Part shown: one piece after another, positions 9,020-18,318 of the stretch
Layout: the number at the start of each line of letters is the position of its first letter
Numbering within the stretch: the first letter of the stretch is position 1
NCBI GenBank assembly: GCA_964581515.1
Contig: CAZOOV010000008.1
Location: 58,572-122,571, forward strand
Source: JACJVV01 sp964581515
GTDB taxonomy: Archaea > Nanobdellota > Nanobdellia > Woesearchaeales > JACJVV01
DNA length: 64,000 bases
Direction: 5' to 3'
Made by a program: the position numbers and the translations under genes
Notes under the pieces: model-generated
Databases searched by the model: none
Told to the model about the DNA's origin: nothing
What the model saw: only the letters and a program-made list of their open reading frames with translations

Positions 9020-10168
9020 TCAGCACCCCAAACTGGTTCTGAAAGTACTTATCATGCTTCTGTATGTTGCTTCAACACCTTTGCTTTTTGCCATATTTAG
9101 CATTGTGTCAGAATGCATGCCGTTAATTGTTTTCTCATGTAATGGTTGAAGATATTGCTGTTCAGATGGTTCAAGAAAATTTGATAGTCTTTCCATCATC
9201 ATCCTGTAAGTGAATCCTTTTGCAAGAGGCTCAGTCCTTGCCTTTGTAAAATTCTCATCTACATGATTAGGGAAAAGCCTTCCAGTGCAAAGCCTTTCTG
9301 TAACAACAGCTTTAGTGAGCGCTACTAAAGATAGATAATCATCTACTGTATGTTGTTTGTCAATCGATCTTATCTCAGCAGCTACTCCTCGGTGTGGCAT
9401 GGGTCTCATGTATTTATACATCATATTTGGGTGTTGAAACACAGGCAGTTCTTCAAGATGGGCTGCGTAGTCTTTTAAAGAATGCATCTCATCTGGCACT
9501 CCAGTAAGATGCGGGAACTTGCCTATTGCAGCGTCGTATACATCCATCCTATTGCTGTTCTTGCCATTGATCTCTCCCATCTTGAAAGGAGATGATACTG
9601 AGAGCGCCATCATTGTAGGAAGAAAATATCTTATTGCATTGAATATGTCAAATGCTTGTGTTTCATTTTCTGCACCTATATTTATCTGATCTGAAGCGAC
9701 AGCAACTGCATTTTTTCTGAAATCAGGCCCAAGTGTATCTATCAATAGTTCATATCTTGGTCCAGGAGTTATTGTGAACTCTTCTGTATCAAAAAGTGAG
9801 ACTGGCAGTATACATGCACCTGCTTTATCTAAAACTGATATGACTTTTTTTGTTGTGTCTTTTAGAGAGTTTTCTAATTCTTTTATTGATGTTGATGGAT
9901 GAGCAAGTATCTCTATCTGTTCTGATGCAAGCTCTGGCTTTACAAACTCATTGAATTCAGGGAGCGATGATAATTCGTCTAAGCAATTCTTTGGTTTTAA
10001 TGTTTCTTTATCAACTACAAAGAATTCCAGTTCTGGTCCAAACATCACTCCTGAATAATTTCCTTCTACTGTGTAAGTATCTTGCACAAGTCCATCGCAT
10101 TTTATTGTTATTCCATTATTTGTTGTATTGTTATCTACTGTACTATTATTTGTTTCATTGTTGTTCAT
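9020..10168 (-). CDS. GCS2-family carboxylate-amine (gamma-glutamyl) ligase
   Basis: This 382-residue protein opens with an Asn/Thr-rich stretch of about 20 residues. It continues with GPELEFFVVD (ATP/metal-binding start of the GCS2 fold), QIEI, ITPGPRYE, QINIG and a C-terminal region with RPMPHRGVAAEIRSID. These match glutamate-cysteine ligase type 2 enzymes (YbdK/EgtA-like), which join the gamma-carboxyl of glutamate to an amine using ATP. It is immediately followed by an N-terminal-Cys amidotransferase. That pairing echoes EgtA/EgtC of ergothioneine synthesis, but no EgtB or EgtD is present in the window. The 260-nt region to the divergent gene at 10429 carries only promoter-like A/T-rich DNA. 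Confidence 0.85.
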   Translation of the reverse strand: MNNNETNNSTVDNNTTNNGITIKCDGLVQDTYTVEGNYSGVMFGPELEFFVVDKETLKPKNCLDELSSLPEFNEFVKPELASEQIEILAHPSTSIKELENSLKDTTKKVISVLDKAGACILPVSLFDTEEFTITPGPRYELLIDTLGPDFRKNAVAVASDQINIGAENETQAFDIFNAIRYFLPTMMALSVSSPFKMGEINGKNSNRMDVYDAAIGKFPHLTGVPDEMHSLKDYAAHLEELPVFQHPNMMYKYMRPMPHRGVAAEIRSIDKQHTVDDYLSLVALTKAVVTERLCTGRLFPNHVDENFTKARTEPLAKGFTYRMMMERLSNFLEPSEQQYLQPLHEKTINGMHSDTMLNMAKSKGVEATYRSMISTFRTSLGC

Positions 10169-10428
10169 TTTTTATTCCTCCATTTATTCTTGTTAGTCTA
10201 TTTTTCAAAAAAAGAAATCAAAATAAGATGAATATCATATCATGGTCTATGAGAAAAAGTACTTACTGCCAAAATGAAGAAATGCATCTAGTAGAATTGT
10301 TATTAGAATAATCTTTTTTTTCTTTTTGGTTTGAGTATTTCATTTTACTTTTGTTGTTCTTTAGTGCTATTTAATATTTGTGGCATAAATAGAAAGATTT
10401 ATTAATAAATGTATTATTTTATGTTATA

Positions 10429-11067
10429 ATGTCACAAATAGAACATAATTTTAGGCAATTTCTCAGTAAAAAACCTGAAATTGAAAAATGCTATATAGCA
10501 GGGTTAATTAATAGGAGATCGCTTGCAAGGCATCTTATTAATGAAGGTATTGCAAAAAAGAGTCAACTAGAAGCAGTCATAGCAATGTTAAGAAGGTTTG
10601 AATTTAATAAGGATAATAAAAATATAAAGGAAGCATTCTCAAACATAAGGGTGAATCTTAAAGATAATATTTTAATTATGGATTTTGATAAAGATAAAGA
10701 AATCTTGAAAAAGTTGCAAAGGACAGTCCCTCTTATTAATTATGATAATGGGGATACACTTAAGATTGTCTTAAGCACTTCTTCTATCAGATTATTTATT
10801 GATGCAAAGAATGAGGCTAAGGTAAAAGAAGTTTTGGGTGATTTTAAACTTAAGAAAAAGTATAAGAACATTTCTGAAATCAGTATGATTTTTTCAGATG
10901 ATGCGATAAAGCAGAAAGGGATAATGTCGACAATAGCAAGAGAGTTTGCTTTGAATGATATTGTCATTACTGAATGTTTGACTGCTACTCCTGAGATGAT
11001 AATATATCTTGATGAGAAGTATGTGCTTAAGGCTTATGAGATAATTAAAGGGTTGCAGAAAGGATAG
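10429..11067 (+). CDS. Helical N-domain plus ACT-like protein (paralog of 32955-33593)
   Basis: This 212-residue protein has a TATA-like ATTTATTAATAAAT (10396-10409) about 25 nt before the ATG, so it is probably leaderless. Residues 1-60 look like a small helical DNA-binding or oligomerisation domain (INRRSLARHLINEGIAKKSQLEAVIAML). Residues about 120-210 resemble two ACT-like beta-alpha-beta units (ISEISMIFSDDA... GIMSTIAREFALNDIVITECLTATPEMIIYL), as in ligand-binding regulators. A clear paralog of equal length occurs at 32955-33593 with the same order (YSSLARLIAKDL... VVSYITSLFAENNVNIIEFLS). An amino-acid sensor role is inference. Confidence 0.7.
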   Translation: MSQIEHNFRQFLSKKPEIEKCYIAGLINRRSLARHLINEGIAKKSQLEAVIAMLRRFEFNKDNKNIKEAFSNIRVNLKDNILIMDFDKDKEILKKLQRTVPLINYDNGDTLKIVLSTSSIRLFIDAKNEAKVKEVLGDFKLKKKYKNISEISMIFSDDAIKQKGIMSTIAREFALNDIVITECLTATPEMIIYLDEKYVLKAYEIIKGLQKG

Positions 11068-11117
11068 AATTAGAGAATTAGTTAATAATATAATAATAAT
11101 GATGGGTATAAAAAATA

Positions 11118-12185
11118 ATGAAACAAAATAAGAATTATTCATATAATTTATATCCTATTTGTGAAGGATGTAAGCAATGTGTGAAGGGTAGGAAGACTGT
11201 TATATATATTACTGGTCTTTGTCCGAGGAAATGCTATTATTGTCCTCTTTCTGATAATAAAAGGCTTAGAGATGTTATGTATGTGAATGAGAGGAAGATA
11301 AAAGACATCAAAGAAATAGCTGAAGAAGTAAAGATATCAAAATCAACAGGTGCTGGCATTACTGGAGGAGACCCTCTTCTAAAGATGCAAAGGACATGTT
11401 CTGTCATCAAGCAGTTGAAGAAAAAATTCGGGAAAAAATTCCATATCCATCTTTATACCTCATTTGATTTAGTTGATAATAAAAAATTGAGGAGTTTATA
11501 TGATGCTGGGCTAGATGAAATCAGATTTCATCCTGATCTTGATGATGAAAAATATTGGGAAAGGATGAAACTTGCAAAAACACAAGGTTTTGATTGGAAA
11601 GTAGGAGTTGAGATTCCTTCTATCCCAGGTTATTATAATAAAACATGGAAATTAATTAAGTTTATCTCACCTTATATTGATTTTTTGAATATAAATGAAC
11701 TGGAGATATCTGATACAAACGGAAATTCACTTAATGAAGAAGGTTTTGTATGCAAGGATGAGTTTTCATACGCTATCAAAGGAAGTCATGATATGGCACT
11801 TAAACTTTTATCTAAGGTTGAGAAAGAAATCCCTAAAATGAAAGTACATTATTGTACATCAAAACTCAAGGATAGGGTGCAGATGGGCAACCGGCTTAAG
11901 ATAAGGGCAGAAAGTATAAAGAAACCTTATGATATTGTGAATGATGAAGGTATGATTGTTCGTGGGATTATAGAGGCTGACTTATGTGTTGTTAAAGAGC
12001 TAATTGAATTGTTCGGTATTCCTAGGAAATTGATTGCTTATGATAAGGAAAAGAAGCAGATAATGATTGCTTCATGGGTGCTTATGGATATATATAAAGA
12101 ACTTCCTTACAAGTCGGCAATCATTACAGAATATCCTACTTGGGACAGGATGATTGTTGAACTTGAATACCTTAAAGAAGGTTGA
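11118..12185 (+). CDS. Radical SAM protein
   Basis: This protein has 355 residues. The radical SAM cluster motif is CPRKCYYC, with Cys at residues 35, 39 and 42, preceded by three more Cys (C15, C18, C21 in CEGCKQC) that may hold an auxiliary cluster or zinc. GGDPLL (about residues 90-95) fits the SAM-binding GGE-like motif. The rest reads as a partial TIM barrel (HLYTSFDLV, LDEIRFHPDL, VEIPSIPGYY). It is related in style to archaeal PFL-activase-like proteins, but the substrate is unknown. It starts 50 nt after the ACT-like gene on the same strand and may be co-regulated with it. Confidence 0.88.
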   Translation: MKQNKNYSYNLYPICEGCKQCVKGRKTVIYITGLCPRKCYYCPLSDNKRLRDVMYVNERKIKDIKEIAEEVKISKSTGAGITGGDPLLKMQRTCSVIKQLKKKFGKKFHIHLYTSFDLVDNKKLRSLYDAGLDEIRFHPDLDDEKYWERMKLAKTQGFDWKVGVEIPSIPGYYNKTWKLIKFISPYIDFLNINELEISDTNGNSLNEEGFVCKDEFSYAIKGSHDMALKLLSKVEKEIPKMKVHYCTSKLKDRVQMGNRLKIRAESIKKPYDIVNDEGMIVRGIIEADLCVVKELIELFGIPRKLIAYDKEKKQIMIASWVLMDIYKELPYKSAIITEYPTWDRMIVELEYLKEG

Positions 12186-12291
12186 TAATAATTAATAATG
12201 ATGATTAATGATTATGAGGATAATTAATAATATCATAGAATAATATTTGATAATAATATTTATAAACCAATTAGAGTAAGAATTTAACAAG

Positions 12292-12783
12292 ATGATGGAG
12301 AAAACAAAACTAATCATAACTTTTTGTACGTTATTATCATTATTGCTATTTTTAGTTAGTTGCAACAATGATGATTTTGTAAATCCTGATGATATTGGTC
12401 CGGGTCAGCAGATTTCTAATCCTGCTTCTGTCTATTGTATTGAGAATGATGGAAATCTAAGGATTGATGATTCTCCTGATGGGCAGATTGGTATCTGCGT
12501 ATTTGCAGATGGTTCAGAGTGCGATGAATGGGAGTTTTTTAGAGGAGAATGCGGTGAAGTGAAGGATGATGAGCCTAAAGATGATCCTGGTTCTGGTTCG
12601 TGTAATTCAGATAGTGATTGTGTTCCAAATTCGTGTTGTCATGCTGATAGATGTACTGATCTTACTCTTGCTCCTGATTGTTCTGGTTTCAGATGCACGC
12701 TAAATTGTGAGCCAGGCACTCTTGATTGCGGGCAAGGTTCATGCAGATGTATAGATAATAAATGCAGGGCAATCATTGGTTGA
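12292..12783 (+). CDS. Lipoprotein with DUF333-like domain
   Basis: This protein has 163 residues. The N-terminus is a lipoprotein signal: basic MEKTK, hydrophobic core, then LVSC with the lipidated Cys near residue 24. A DUF333-like unit follows (NPASVYCIEN... IGICVFADGSECDEWEFFRGEC). The C-terminus has an Asp/Pro linker and eight or more Cys, probably disulfide-bonded outside the cell. ATG 12292 or 12295 may be used. A TATA box (ATATTTATAAACC, about 12256-12268) lies about 30 nt upstream. It is the first gene of the secretion block and is followed by the subtilase on the same strand. Confidence 0.8.
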   Translation: MMEKTKLIITFCTLLSLLLFLVSCNNDDFVNPDDIGPGQQISNPASVYCIENDGNLRIDDSPDGQIGICVFADGSECDEWEFFRGECGEVKDDEPKDDPGSGSCNSDSDCVPNSCCHADRCTDLTLAPDCSGFRCTLNCEPGTLDCGQGSCRCIDNKCRAIIG

Positions 12784-12836
12784 ATAAGAGATTAAAGATG
12801 AAGTTAAGATAATAATGAAGTTAAGATAATACTAAA

Positions 12837-15800
12837 ATGAAATTAAGATATCTTTTGATGATAATACTTGTACTTTGTGCGATTGTTCTAGGTTCTGAAA
12901 TAGACATAATGGAGACTGCGACACCTACTCTGGTAAGTGTTGAGATATATAATGAAGCTTCTACTGATGTTGTCTTGGCAGAAGAAGAACTTATTGGAAA
13001 AGAAATTATCATTGAGGAAGAAATTATTGAAGAAGTTGAGCCTGAGCAGAAAGTCATTGTTATCATGAAGGAAAAGAGAAGAGGAACTTCTGTTGCATCT
13101 GCAAGTATTGGTGTTAGAAGCGTTAGAGAAGAAGTCGCTGATAAGATTGATGAAAGGAAGATTGAGCATGAGTTTAATACATTCAGAGGGTTCTCTGCAG
13201 AGCTTACTGAGAGTGAAATAGAAGAGCTTAAAGAAGATAGTGATGTTGAAGCTGTTGTTGTCGATCAGATGAGATATTTTGAGATGAGTGAGTCTCTTGG
13301 TGTGATAAATGCAACAGATGCATGGGCAATCCAGAAGAATGGAATCAATCTAACCGGTACAGGACAGAGTGTATGTGTTATAGATACTGGTGTTAATTAT
13401 CTTCACGATGATCTTGGTGGATGTCTTGGAGATGGTTGTAAGGTGGTTGGAGGATATAATACTTATCTTGAAAACGCTGATCCTATGGATTATAATGGAC
13501 ATGGTACTCATGTTGCAGGAACAGTTGCAGCTAACGGAACAATACAAGGTGTTGCTCCTGGTGCAAATATAATTGCAATAAATGCTTATAATCATAATTT
13601 AGGTGGTTTTTCTGATAGCGATATAATTCAAGGTATAGAATGGTGTATCAATAATGCATCTACATATAATATCTCAGTCATATCTATGAGTCTTGGAGGC
13701 AGTACAGGGTATTCAACATATTGTGATGCACAGCCTGGTGAAACCTCTTATGTTGCTCCTATTGCTGCTGCAACTGCTGCTGGGATAAGCGTAGTTATAG
13801 CTAGCGGAAATGATGGATATTCATCAAAGATAGATAGCCCTGCATGTATTGCAAATGCTATCCCTATTGGAATGACTTATGATGCTTCATTTACAGGGAC
13901 ATTATGCTGGGGCGGTGGAAGTTGTCCTGGTGGGAATACTTGTGATGATTCTAATGGTGATGTTGATGATGTTGTATGCGCAAGCAATAGAAATTCAATA
14001 GTGCAGTTATTTGCTCCTGGCGCTCTGATAACTTCTACTTCATATAATCTAGGATATGAAGTCATGGGAGGAACTTCTATGGCAACACCACATGTAGCTG
14101 GTGCATTTGCTGTGATAAATCAATATCTTGTACTCAATGGTAGTTCAATGACTCCTTCAGAGATTGAATCATTGTTCAATAGCACAGGTGAACAAATATA
14201 TGATAGTGTATCTGGACTTTATTTCTCAAGGATTGATCTTTATTCTGCACTTAATAGCATTGTAGATGTTATACCTCCAAACATGAATCTTCTTACACCA
14301 TCAAGTGGAATAGCAACAAATAATAACAGCATTACAATCAATTTTACAGCTACTGATGATATAGATAGTATTCTTGCTTGTGATGTGTATATCAATAGTG
14401 TTCTGAATAATTCATTTAATGTCTCAAATGGCTCTTATGCTAATTATTCTGCTTATTATCCTGAGGGAAGTTATACTTGGTATGTGAATTGTACAGATAA
14501 TAATACTAATGTTAATATAAGTGAGATTAGGACTTTTAGCGTTGATAGGACAGCTCCTTTATTTGTTGATAGGATAAATGATCCAATGATGTATAGAAAT
14601 GACAGCGATTATATCTTAAATGTAACGGTTGTCGGCGATAATACCAGTGCAGTAATAATCTCTTTGTATAATGGTACATGGAATAATTTCTCTATGCAAA
14701 ATAGTGGGACTAATTATTATTTTGCAAGCAGTGCAACATTTCAGATAGCAAGTAATACTCTTTATAATTATTATTTTTGGGGAAATGATTCACTCAATAA
14801 TATCAATTATACTGTTGCATCTAATTTTACTGTGATTGGAACTAGTGCTAGTCAAACAATTGCTAATACTCCCAATGTGAATATTGGTGATGATTATGAT
14901 GAAATCATTGTTCCAGAAAATTCAGTCTTAGAAAACGTTACAGTGAATTCTACAGGTGATGTTTATCTAAATCTTAGTAGTATAATATCAAATGATTCAG
15001 TAACAATACCTAATAATTTTACATTGATAAGGGAAGCAGTTGTGAATTATACTGCTTATATCCCTTCTGGTACAGAAGTACAGGGTCCAAGTGGTTGGAA
15101 CGGTACAATAAATCTGCCGATTGTCAGAAATTCTTCTGATTATACAGCACCTTCAGGAGATGTTGAGGTTGTAGTTGATATGGGTTCAAGCATAAGACTT
15201 AACTTTTCACAGGCTGTAAAGATAATCATTGGAAATATGTCTGGAAAAAGTGCTGCATGGACAAACGGGGCAGGAACACTTAGTGCAATATCAACAACAT
15301 GTACTAGTGTTACAGTGCCAGGGATAAGTTCTGGTGAGTGTTCTATTGATAGTGGAAGTGATCTTTTGATATGGACATATCATTTTACTGAGTTTGCAGC
15401 TTATAGTCCGGCAAGTGGCGGTGATACATCTAGTGGCGGTGGTGGCGGTGGTGGTTCATCTTCATCTGTAACTGTCATGAATGTAACTGATGCTGTTGGA
15501 CATGTAGTAGATGGTAAAGCAGGAAGGACTTATTCATTTTATATTGGAAAGGATAAGAAGACAATAAGAGTGCATAAGATTGTTTCAGGCTCTGTTGTAT
15601 TCATCGCTGAATCACCTAAGGCATTCTTTACTCTTGCTCCTGGACAGGATATAAGTGTTGATTTTGATAATGATAAGGTATATGACATTAATGTTGAACT
15701 TTTATCTTTAATAGACTCAAAATATGCTGATTTTAAGGTGTATATAGGAGGTAGAGAACAAAAGAGAGAACTTGTTGCTTTTACAAATCCACTTGAAACA

Positions 15801-16013
15801 GAAGAACCTGTTCAGATAGAGGGAGATATTGATGATACTCTCAATGTTTCATCAGGTGAAGTTGTAAAACAGCCAAGAAATATTAATACTGATTTGATTA
15901 TGGGTATTGTAATTACTGTTATAATATTTATTCTTGTTCTTGTAATGATGCTTGTTATTTATCTTGCAAGGAAAAATAGCAATGAAATTGAAATTGAAGA
16001 AAGATTAGATTAA
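12837..16013 (+). CDS. Secreted membrane-anchored subtilisin-like protease (S8)
   Basis: This protein has 1058 residues. A signal peptide (residues 1-19) is followed by an I9-like propeptide (about 70-148). The peptidase S8 domain (about 160-490) carries the full catalytic triad: Asp183 in VIDTG, His222 in NGHGTHVAG and Ser414 in GGTSMATPHVAG. After it come Asn/Ser/Thr-rich beta-sandwich repeats with many N-glycosylation-type sites and a Ser-Gly linker (about residue 870). A compact beta domain and a C-terminal membrane helix (about 1028-1050) follow, with a short charged tail. It should be anchored to the outer face of the membrane, with the protease outside. No sortase or exosortase tag is evident. 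Confidence 0.95.
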   Translation: MKLRYLLMIILVLCAIVLGSEIDIMETATPTLVSVEIYNEASTDVVLAEEELIGKEIIIEEEIIEEVEPEQKVIVIMKEKRRGTSVASASIGVRSVREEVADKIDERKIEHEFNTFRGFSAELTESEIEELKEDSDVEAVVVDQMRYFEMSESLGVINATDAWAIQKNGINLTGTGQSVCVIDTGVNYLHDDLGGCLGDGCKVVGGYNTYLENADPMDYNGHGTHVAGTVAANGTIQGVAPGANIIAINAYNHNLGGFSDSDIIQGIEWCINNASTYNISVISMSLGGSTGYSTYCDAQPGETSYVAPIAAATAAGISVVIASGNDGYSSKIDSPACIANAIPIGMTYDASFTGTLCWGGGSCPGGNTCDDSNGDVDDVVCASNRNSIVQLFAPGALITSTSYNLGYEVMGGTSMATPHVAGAFAVINQYLVLNGSSMTPSEIESLFNSTGEQIYDSVSGLYFSRIDLYSALNSIVDVIPPNMNLLTPSSGIATNNNSITINFTATDDIDSILACDVYINSVLNNSFNVSNGSYANYSAYYPEGSYTWYVNCTDNNTNVNISEIRTFSVDRTAPLFVDRINDPMMYRNDSDYILNVTVVGDNTSAVIISLYNGTWNNFSMQNSGTNYYFASSATFQIASNTLYNYYFWGNDSLNNINYTVASNFTVIGTSASQTIANTPNVNIGDDYDEIIVPENSVLENVTVNSTGDVYLNLSSIISNDSVTIPNNFTLIREAVVNYTAYIPSGTEVQGPSGWNGTINLPIVRNSSDYTAPSGDVEVVVDMGSSIRLNFSQAVKIIIGNMSGKSAAWTNGAGTLSAISTTCTSVTVPGISSGECSIDSGSDLLIWTYHFTEFAAYSPASGGDTSSGGGGGGGSSSSVTVMNVTDAVGHVVDGKAGRTYSFYIGKDKKTIRVHKIVSGSVVFIAESPKAFFTLAPGQDISVDFDNDKVYDINVELLSLIDSKYADFKVYIGGREQKRELVAFTNPLETEEPVQIEGDIDDTLNVSSGEVVKQPRNINTDLIMGIVITVIIFILVLVMMLVIYLARKNSNEIEIEERLD

Positions 16014-16187
16014 TAATAAGATTAAGAATAAAATTGAGAGTAAAATTAGGAGTATAAGATTTCTAATAATTAAATTAATTAGGAGATGAAATTAAGGGAT
16101 AGATAGGTAGGTTAGAAAAATAAATGAAATAATGAATAGAGAAATAAATAAAGAAGATAAATAAAAAAATAAAATTAAATATAAAAT
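16014..16187. other. A-rich convergent intergenic stretch
   Basis: This 174-bp region between convergent genes is almost all A, G and T, with repeated AATAAA/GAAATAA words. I see no ORF or convincing hairpin. It probably supplies minus-to-plus separation and weak termination. Confidence 0.35.
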
Positions 16188-18287
16188 CTAATAAACCGGA
16201 ATCTTTGTTGATGGTTCATTAAGTTCTATATTCTTTACCTTATGCAAGTCATCTAATGCATTGATCCTCAATAGCTTACTTGACTTGGTATAGAGCATAT
16301 CTTCAATGTAGAGGCTTCTTTCTACTGCAGGTTGCCAGTAATATTCTGTTGCAGATGAATGATCTATCAAGCCTCTTAATTTAATCTCGTCTTGTTTTAT
16401 CTTAAAGACGAATGCTCCATTGTAGCTTTCTCCTTTGTCAGAGTAATCATAGCTGTATACAGGGATTACTAATAGCTCCTTATCTTTTGAGAATAAGAAC
16501 GCTTTATGTTCGTACATTGCACTAGATTGCACATAACGTTCATCTGTGACATACTGTGCTACTTCTTCAGGATTAGCTACATCGCTTACATCGAACAATG
16601 ATATCTTTAAGCCAGTTGTTCTTCCTGTCTCTGTTGCATCTTGTCCAATACCTATTATTGTATCTTCATCATATGGATGTAGGTATCTTGAGAATCCTGG
16701 AATCTTTAGTTCTCCAAGTTCTTTTATATTCTTTGGACTGCTTAAATCAATAACAAAGAAAGGATCAATCTGTCTGAATGTTACCATATATAGTCTTCCT
16801 AAGATGAATCTTGTTGAATATATCTGTTCACCACTAGCCATACCTTCAATGCTGTCAAGTTCATCAAGGTCCATGTCAAGCGTATAGATGTTGTTTTGTG
16901 ACTCAGTCCTTGTACTGTCAAACCTTGACCATCTTGCACTTACAGTGGTTGCAATTCTTAAGACATCATTGTATTCGTCAAGTGAGAATTGGTTGATGAT
17001 ATGGCCTGGGACTTTGCTGTTTGCTTCAGGCTTTACTTCATTATCATCTACTGCAATCCTATTGATTACTGTATATTCCATGTATTTTGTCTCATTAAGT
17101 TTCTTCTTGAGAAGTATTTCTGCTTTATCTTGAAGTTCATCTTGCTCATCACGGTCCATCCTTGAAAGGAATGTTGAATAGACTTGCCATATCTTGTTTT
17201 TCTTCTCATATTGAGACAAGACATCATTATCTGTAAGTTTTATCTTTTCTATAAGATTAATCTCTCTTTCAGATAATTCATCCTCTAGAAGTTCCATGGT
17301 AATCTGTTGCTGAAGTTCATATTCGCTTAAGTATTGCGTATAAGTTATGTAGATGTTTTCTTGTGACATATACATGTTTTGGCTTCCTTCTACAACTACA
17401 GCAGTTGTACTTACATCTTCAGATGTATCATCAAGATTAATTGTATTAGTTATAACATACATTGGACTTTGATAATGGATGTCATAATAATAAATGCTAT
17501 TTAGAGAGACTGTTTTTATTTCACCTTCTTCTATGAATCTAGGTAAAGGTTGATCTACATAATATTGAGGATAAGTTGTAGTTATGAAGTAAACATAGTC
17601 TCCCTTCATCCTTGCTCTGAAATAACCACCTTCAAATTTGTATTCTTTCTCAAGTTCTGGATCATCTCTATCGCTGATATCATATACATTGAAGAATGAC
17701 ATACTTGAATATGGTACAAAATCATATTTATCATAGTAATCATAGTCATAATCATTACCAAATACTGCAAGTGTATCGTCATTTATGAAAAGACTTGATG
17801 GATTACTATCAAACTTAATTGTTGAAACTATCTCTGCATCTTCTCCTGGATATGCTTTGATTATGTATAATATATTGCTTGAAATTGTGTAAATGTAGTC
17901 TCCATCTGTCTTTATGATGTCTGCTTCATCTACTCCTTCTACTTGGATATTTGTTTCTGAAAAGTCAAGAGATTGTTCTTCGAAAGCAGCTCCTGATACT
18001 GTTGGTGATATAGCCATATCTGCCATCATCTCTACTCCCATTCCTCTTCCCATTGATTTCATTGAATAAATATCATTATATCCTCCTGATGTGTCTTGTA
18101 GGAGATTTAATAATTCACTCTCATCCTTGAATTGTTTTGTATTGATATCTTTATCATAGTCAAATGAATATTCATCATAGGTGCCTGTACCTGTCGGTGT
18201 AGTGGTTCCTGGTTCAACAGGCTGGCATGCAGCTATGAATAATAAACTAATTATGGTTACACATAAAATCATGATCTTGTTTTTCAT
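16188..18287 (-). CDS. Secreted lipoprotein with beta-propeller (COG4880-like)
   Basis: This protein has 699 residues. A lipoprotein signal ends IAAC with the lipid Cys at residue 21. After a Thr/Pro/Gly-rich linker, the protein has repeated blades of the type ADIIKTDGDYIYTIS, FVVIDLSSPKNIKELGELKIPGFSRYLHPYDED and KISLFDVSDVANPEEVAQY. These are the hallmarks of the archaeal secreted beta-propeller family (Beta_propel, COG4880). The function is probably binding or scaffolding at the cell surface; no catalytic residues are evident. It is convergent with the subtilase and followed upstream by two genes of the secretion block on the same strand. Confidence 0.88.
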   Translation of the reverse strand: MKNKIMILCVTIISLLFIAACQPVEPGTTTPTGTGTYDEYSFDYDKDINTKQFKDESELLNLLQDTSGGYNDIYSMKSMGRGMGVEMMADMAISPTVSGAAFEEQSLDFSETNIQVEGVDEADIIKTDGDYIYTISSNILYIIKAYPGEDAEIVSTIKFDSNPSSLFINDDTLAVFGNDYDYDYYDKYDFVPYSSMSFFNVYDISDRDDPELEKEYKFEGGYFRARMKGDYVYFITTTYPQYYVDQPLPRFIEEGEIKTVSLNSIYYYDIHYQSPMYVITNTINLDDTSEDVSTTAVVVEGSQNMYMSQENIYITYTQYLSEYELQQQITMELLEDELSEREINLIEKIKLTDNDVLSQYEKKNKIWQVYSTFLSRMDRDEQDELQDKAEILLKKKLNETKYMEYTVINRIAVDDNEVKPEANSKVPGHIINQFSLDEYNDVLRIATTVSARWSRFDSTRTESQNNIYTLDMDLDELDSIEGMASGEQIYSTRFILGRLYMVTFRQIDPFFVIDLSSPKNIKELGELKIPGFSRYLHPYDEDTIIGIGQDATETGRTTGLKISLFDVSDVANPEEVAQYVTDERYVQSSAMYEHKAFLFSKDKELLVIPVYSYDYSDKGESYNGAFVFKIKQDEIKLRGLIDHSSATEYYWQPAVERSLYIEDMLYTKSSKLLRINALDDLHKVKNIELNEPSTKIPVY

Positions 18288-18318
18288 TTTGATTGCCTCC
18301 TAATATTTTTTTATTTTT

